From Mactra quadrangularis (lineage: Eukaryota; Mollusca; Bivalvia; Venerida; Mactridae): a DNA stretch of 64,000 bases. Positions 59,901 through 64,000 of the stretch are shown here, piece after piece. The notes beneath the pieces are model-generated. The model saw only the letters and a program-made list of their open reading frames with translations. It did no database searches and was not told the origin of the DNA. The DNA is taken from assembly GCA_025267735.1 (NCBI GenBank), contig CM046297.1:21912011-21976010 (forward strand), given 5' to 3'. The stretch's first letter is position 1. Each line of letters starts with the position of its first letter. Position numbers and translations under genes: made by a program.

Positions 59901-62900
59901 TGTACAGTGCTCTTTCCATATAATGGAGTCGCCATTGAATATTGCTATCAAAAGTGTTGATATTTGCCATAAAGTCAGAAAAAATGTTAATAAGTCATTC
60001 TGAAAAGGATTGATTTTTAATCGAAAGTCCATGCATGTCATTATTTATATTGTATTGCAGAGAGGGGAGTGTTAACTGTGACTATGACATACTGGTAGAA
60101 GGGGATAGTAACATAGAAGACGTCTCAAACGACATACGCAATGCTAGTATGAGAGAAATAAAAGTTGGCAAATATCTGGTGAACACAAGCAAGATTAATG
60201 AAACAATTACTGAATGTAAGTATTTTTTTCTGTTATGATTTTTGTATTATTACATGATGATTTTTCTGCATGATTTATTAACATAAAAATATATAAGTTT
60301 TAAATAAAACTTGTAATATAATTTTATATACCTCTAAAAATGTCATTGAAACCATCACACAAAATTTTGGCATGATACATAAATCCCATATGTTTAAAAA
60401 ATCAACTATTTAAGTAATGTATCTATACCTGTGAAATCATTTCAACAAAATAGAATAATCTTTATTTTGAGACGGAACATAATCAATATAATGCTATAGA
60501 AATGCCAAAAAGCATTCCATAGTACGAAGATTTAAATGCAGACAGACACAGTTTATCTCTGATACAGAGGTATTCAAAAGCTGCAAAGGGAAAAGAAAGA
60601 CATTTGACTTAAAACACTAGCTTATTACCTTTAAAAACGAACACTCTATCATTAAAACAAGAACTGTAATTTGGAAAGCACAGTATTAAAGCTGGATTTA
60701 AAAACTTTAACGCGAAAATCACAAAAGACAATACATGTAATCCATAATAAAGCCAGGCAGAGTTGCGGTTACACTCTTATTCTGTTCATCACATGGTATG
60801 TTGTCATTGTACGAAGTATCATAAAGATCTGACTATAAATTGCAGAGATATATGCTTAATTGAAAACTTTATTGCAATTGTTAACGGCACCGGTGGCCCG
60901 CCCAACCTCTCGTCCGCCCGCCCGCCCACGCACCCGTTCACCCGTGTTTCGCAAAACTATTAGCCGAATTTTTTCGTTGAAACTTCCGGCTAATAATATG
61001 TAATCAATATACATTTATTTCCAGTTGAGGGCAAGTTCGCAGAAGGAATGTGTGAATACATGGACGATTTATTATATTGTAACGTAGGATATGAATGTAA
61101 AATTGTCGAGAGGACAGTTGAGTGTAGTCCATTATGTGATGGACATAGTTGTGGAAAAGGAACTTGTGTATATGATCAAGTTTCACAAAAACCAACCTGC
61201 AAGTAGGTGTATCATACAATCATTGACTTCTGTTGTACAGGTACCAATATATGTTAAAATGTTGAAAAAGAAAGATTGCATAGGTCTATAACTTTTAAAA
61301 GCATGGTTTTGATAAATTTTATTCAATTGCCAGTGGTGAATACTTTTATCCCACAGATTTAAATACTTGATTATCGGTATTTATCATAGACATACTGTGG
61401 TGAGTATTTGAATCAGCGGAATTAAAAGTATGAGCCACTGACAAACGAATGGAATTCATCACTATGTCAATATACCAGGGATATTGTATGTAATAAGAGG
61501 AACTTAATCACTTGACTGTCAGGGTAGGAACAATACTAAAAAGATTGTAAGTTCTAAGATATCGCATGTGGATATATTTGGTGATTTTTATTGCGGATGT
61601 ACCACAGACAACATACGGAGAGAAAGTAAATTCAGCAAGGTTGCAGTAGTTAGCGCTTATTTAATTGAATACGGCTTCGGCATGGTATTCCTAATGATCT
61701 TACGTTTGCAATCGTAGCTACTCGGCGATTTCCGTAACCTGACATTTTCATTTTACTCGATCGAGTTCATGCTATAAAATTTGTATCATTGGTGACAGGG
61801 GAACTGGAATTGTCTTTATATAAGAACCTGTGTTTTCTCAAATTAACCATTTGTGACATGAAAATCGTCAAAAATGCATGATTCTGTAATATCCAAGGTG
61901 TTCTTAATAGCAGAACTTTATTATACCTCGAAAATCATTAAGGAGGAAGTATTGTCCCTTATGAAATAAACGCTAATTGCATTGGATATGGTTTTATTGA
62001 GGCGTTCCGAATGACCTGATTTGCAATCGTATCTCTCCGTCAATTTCCGTGACCTGACAAGCACAATCGGGTTATTTTAATATAGTTTTTGGCGAGGCGT
62101 TTGGAATAACCTGAATTGCAATCGTAGCTCTCCGGCAATTTCCGTGACTTGACAAACACGATTTGGTTCATTGAATATGGCTTTGGTGAGGGGTTCCGAA
62201 TGACCTGAATTTGCAATCGCAGCTCTCCGGCAATTTCCGTGACATGACAAAGACAATTTGGTTCATTGAATATGGTTTTGGTGAGGGGTTCCGAATGACT
62301 TGAATTTACAATCGTAACTCTCCGGCAATTTTCGTGACCTGACAAACACGATCTGGTTTATATTTCTACTATTACTATCATTACCAGGTGCCATGATGAC
62401 AACAGTTATGTATACAGTGGTGAACGTTGTGATGTGAAAACAGAGAAATTAAAACTAACATCTACAGAGATTATCGCTATAGTGGCTGGTGCTGGTGGTG
62501 GTCTTATAGTCATCTTTTTATTTATTATTGTATTGATGGCTGTTAAAAATCATAGAGAGAAAAAGAAGGGGGACGACAGGTATATATAGTTTGTACATGT
62601 TGACCTGAGACTTAAACATTGGAAACAAGTCCACTTTGTTTATAGAGGTCGCTTACAGATTGTACACAATGACTTGAGACGTAAAAATTATCATGGACAT
62701 ATGGACCTGAGACTTAAAAATCCACTTATATTGGTTTTATGTATTGAGCTAAGACGCAAAAATAGCTACACTTGCTTGAAAATGACCAAATCTAGTCTTT
62801 CAATGATTACGTATAGGTTGTGTATATTGAGATGAGACATGTTTATACAGTTCATGCATTGATAGAAATACCATTTTTAATTGATTAAATGCAATTTGTT

Positions 62901-63567
62901 TTCTCAGATCAAATTTAATATGCTATAAATTTGGCTTTATAATAAAGGGGAGATTTTAGTTATTCAATAACATAACCAGATTCTATTAAAAAACATTAAC
63001 CACATGCACTTAATGGGAAAGGTTTTTTTTAAATATCCATTTCCATACACGTTTTATTTGACTAATTGACTTGATCTATTTATACCTTAGATTAAAAACA
63101 TTATAACAGTCACATTAATGTTACAATTACTGTTTGAACCAAATTATGTACATGTATATGTATGTACGATTATATTAATTTGTTTCTCTTACGGCCTTCT
63201 ATTGTTCCGTCATATTCTCCTCTTCCACTTCCGTACATAAATATTTGGTTCTTCATAATTTTAATTGACATATCAAATGGATTTGATAAAAGCACCGTCG
63301 GGTTAACAAGGGTTGATGTGTAGGGTATTTTATGATTTCAGTTATAAACAAGATGTGCCTACATTTTCACCAACATTTTTTAAACAGCACAATGAAGCTG
63401 AAACTTCGTTTAAGAACACTGATAATGAAATGGATAAGGCTTTTATCTACAGAGACATACGTTTATCAAGACAAAGTGATGTTGGTAAGGAACTGACTGC
63501 TTATGATATTGAACGAAAAGTTTCACAAGGTGACCACGATGTTTATACTGATGGGCAAGGAAATAAG
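53926..63567 (+). CDS. Membrane mucin with Thr-rich repeats, SEA-like and EGF-like domains (partial)
   Basis: This encodes a cell-surface mucin. Exons with matching phases: 53926-54933, 58173-58267, 58777-58835, 60061-60215, 61025-61202, 62388-62579, 63342-63567, continuing past the window. The first exon seen follows a strong acceptor and enters at phase 1, so the true start is upstream; the hydrophobic run LLRFIMIFSVLAV may be part of the signal peptide. Order: about 20 repeats of TTTEAPTTPNDS; a SEA-like domain (IGFEVSIQANFF, then ITEGSVNCDYDIL, the place of the GSVVV self-cleavage site); a Cys-rich/EGF-like part (CSPLCDGHSCGKGTC...CKC...GERC); a membrane helix (IIAIVAGAGGGLIVIFLFII); a basic stop-transfer KNHREKKK; and a Tyr- and Ser-containing tail. 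The layout resembles vertebrate MUC3/12/17. Every repeat offers O-glycosylation sites and an N-glycosylation sequon (NDS or NES). Confidence 0.88.
54135..54858 (+). repeat. 36-bp coding minisatellite (mucin repeat)
   Basis: About 20 units of cctaccactccaaatgacag plus tacaaccactgaagcc, all in frame. Variants include GAA/GAC for the acidic residue, GCC/ACC for Ala/Thr, and GAC/GAA in the sequon. The other strands and frames stay open over the array only because of the 36-bp periodicity. Confidence 0.97.
56051..56143. mobile_element. 93-bp hairpin MITE
   Basis: TTTAGCGCAAAACGGTTGTA on the left pairs with tacgaccgttttgcgctaaa on the right (one mismatch), and the outer parts tatatatcat / gcgatatgtata also pair loosely. 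It lies in mucin intron 1. TA at both ends would fit a Tc1/mariner-type insertion. Confidence 0.8.
56351..56429. mobile_element. 79-bp hairpin MITE with 10-bp target duplication
   Basis: ATTCGGAACACCCTCGACC on the left is inverted with mismatches as ggccgaggatgttccgaat on the right. The direct repeat TAGTCACAAC flanks it (56341-56350 and 56430-56439). A 9-11-bp duplication is typical of Mutator-like elements. Confidence 0.8.
56664..56906. mobile_element. 243-bp MITE flanked by TTAA
   Basis: TTAA at 56660-56663 and 56907-56910. The ends are GGAGAACGTTCGCCGCGAA on the left and, inverted, AGAGAACGTTCGCGAAT on the right. The interior holds a second inverted pair (ccaagatggcgact / agtcgccatctttg). 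TTAA duplications are typical of piggyBac and Kolobok elements. Confidence 0.85.
57405..57605. repeat. Low-complexity TTGCG-rich tract
   Basis: Degenerate short repeats of (t/g)tgcgttgc and cgtatcgtatcgcatcgt. The overlapping minus-strand frames (Arg/Asn/Gln-rich) are products of this low complexity. Confidence 0.75.
57965..58130 (+). repeat. Dispersed repeat family C
   Basis: ctcctcacagtacccaatta, cttggattaagttaaac and attccttgttcaagaatg match the other family C copies. It lies just upstream of the first SEA-domain exon. Confidence 0.6.
58378..58655 (+). mobile_element. SINE family B
   Basis: Head cagttggtagcacgccggga, B box ggttcaaatcccaa, body ttctatgaaaatttgacaat and ataaggtatatggagaagtt, with a degraded tail. 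It sits in the 509-bp intron between mucin exons 58173-58267 and 58777-58835. Confidence 0.85.
59407..59476. mobile_element. 70-bp hairpin MITE, copy 1
   Basis: CATTCTCGTACCCAGAG pairs with cttggggtacgagaatg. The flanks carry a direct repeat GATCACATA (59398-59406 and 59477-59485), an 8-9-bp target duplication. A second copy of the family lies about 380 bp away. Confidence 0.8.
59683..59719. mobile_element. Half-copy of the 46561-46780 MITE
   Basis: tatgtggttatct plus ggcagaaatatgccaccata matches the right end of the 220-bp palindromic MITE. The left half is missing. Confidence 0.7.
59783..59864. mobile_element. 82-bp hairpin MITE, copy 2
   Basis: ATTCTTGTACCCAGAGG pairs with cctctgggtatgagaat. 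Same family as 59407-59476, with inner sequence tctcgatctaacagtatc replacing the inner part of copy 1. Confidence 0.75.
60690..60995 (-). repeat. Dispersed repeat family D, inverted
   Basis: Inverse of 16553-16865: gctggatttaaaaactttaa, agagttgcggttacactctt, then a (CCCG)n-rich stretch and aaactattagccgaattttt. It lies in the mucin intron before exon 61025. The 66-codon frame across it is accidental. Confidence 0.65.
61982..62358 (+). repeat. 95-bp tandem repeat, about 4 copies
   Basis: ttgcaatcgtatctctccg and variants recur at 62021, 62116, 62211 and 62306, exactly 95 bp apart. Each unit contains ggttccgaatgacctgaatt and caatttccgtgacctgacaa. A diverged outlier is at about 61670-61770. The array ends about 30 bp before the acceptor of the membrane-helix exon (62388). 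Confidence 0.92.
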
Positions 63568-63594
63568 GTTTGTATTTATTTCTTATTTTGTTAA

Positions 63595-63960
63595 GTGTAA
63601 CGACGTAGCAACACATTGTATAGGTCATATCCCAGCGGCTAGTCAACCTACTTACCCTTCCAGGTGACTTAACCATTCCTGGGCGCATACTTCCGCTATA
63701 CGCTCCCCATGAAGCTCTGTAAATATACTACATTCAGAAAGTAAACAAATTAATTTTTTTAAGCGATGCAAGGGGGGGTAACTTCCGTCAGTGACTGACA
63801 AGTGCACTACATGATTTTAAATTCAGTAGTAAAAGGGAGAATGGTCTAGACTTATGTCATTATCTAGCTTAATCAAAGTATACTCCACCTGGGAATCGAA
63901 CCTGCAACCCCTAGCTAGCTAGATCAGTAGGCATGTGTGATACCAACTAAGGTAGGCATT
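63595..63960 (-). mobile_element. SINE family A, diverged
   Basis: Minus-strand copy with tail agcaacacattgtataggtc, body cttccgtcagtgactgacaa and a degraded head (tgggaatcgaacctgcaacc). Extra sequence interrupts it at about 63700-63775. It starts 28 bp after the donor of mucin exon 63342-63567. Confidence 0.75.
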
Positions 63961-64000
63961 AGGTGGGCTAGGTGGTCAGGTTTTTTAATATTTACTTACT

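Overview
The window is AT-rich animal DNA, most likely from a mollusc or another lophotrochozoan. The signs are multi-exon genes with GT-AG introns, many tRNA-derived SINEs, short hairpin elements (MITEs) and long foldback elements, with no bacterial gene organisation. No species can be named from the sequence alone.

Two real multi-exon genes can be reconstructed, both on the + strand. The first (829-10662) is a divergent tubulin of the zeta/delta class, probably zeta, a centriole/basal-body tubulin of ciliated cells. Eleven exons join in phase, apart from one small linking exon that was not found. The second (53926 to beyond 63567, continuing past the right edge) is a membrane mucin: a Thr/Pro/Ser-rich 12-residue repeat domain, a SEA-like domain, a Cys-rich/EGF-like segment, one membrane helix and a charged tail. 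Its first exon lies upstream and was not found.

From about 18.7 to 33.6 kb there are decayed, tandemly duplicated minus-strand relics. They include three partial copies of an unrecognised protein with about 34-residue repeats, conserved flanking exons, SGNH-hydrolase-like fragments, a LINE reverse-transcriptase tail and a fragment of a probable transposon-encoded protein.

The rest is dominated by mobile DNA. A 3.5-kb foldback element (21773-25280) has about 700-bp arms and a perfect 8-bp target duplication. A second foldback (35154-37477) carries repeated CCCGATCGGG palindromes. A 4.2-kb nested complex (38691-42896) has one transposon inserted into the arm of another; the inserted element carries a start-codon exon inside its inverted repeat, spliced to a Cys-rich exon in its loop. 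A 4-kb element (49127-53077) has short inverted ends and subterminal repeats. There are also about ten small MITEs. Two SINE families with different tRNA-like heads share one 3' tail.

The most unusual signal is a 28-bp minisatellite in the tubulin gene (3877-4307). Each unit repeats the splice acceptor plus the first ten bases of the next exon, giving 15 decoy acceptors directly in front of the real one. The other strong signal is the transposon at 38811-40760, whose inverted repeats carry an inward-facing promoter-side region and first exon.
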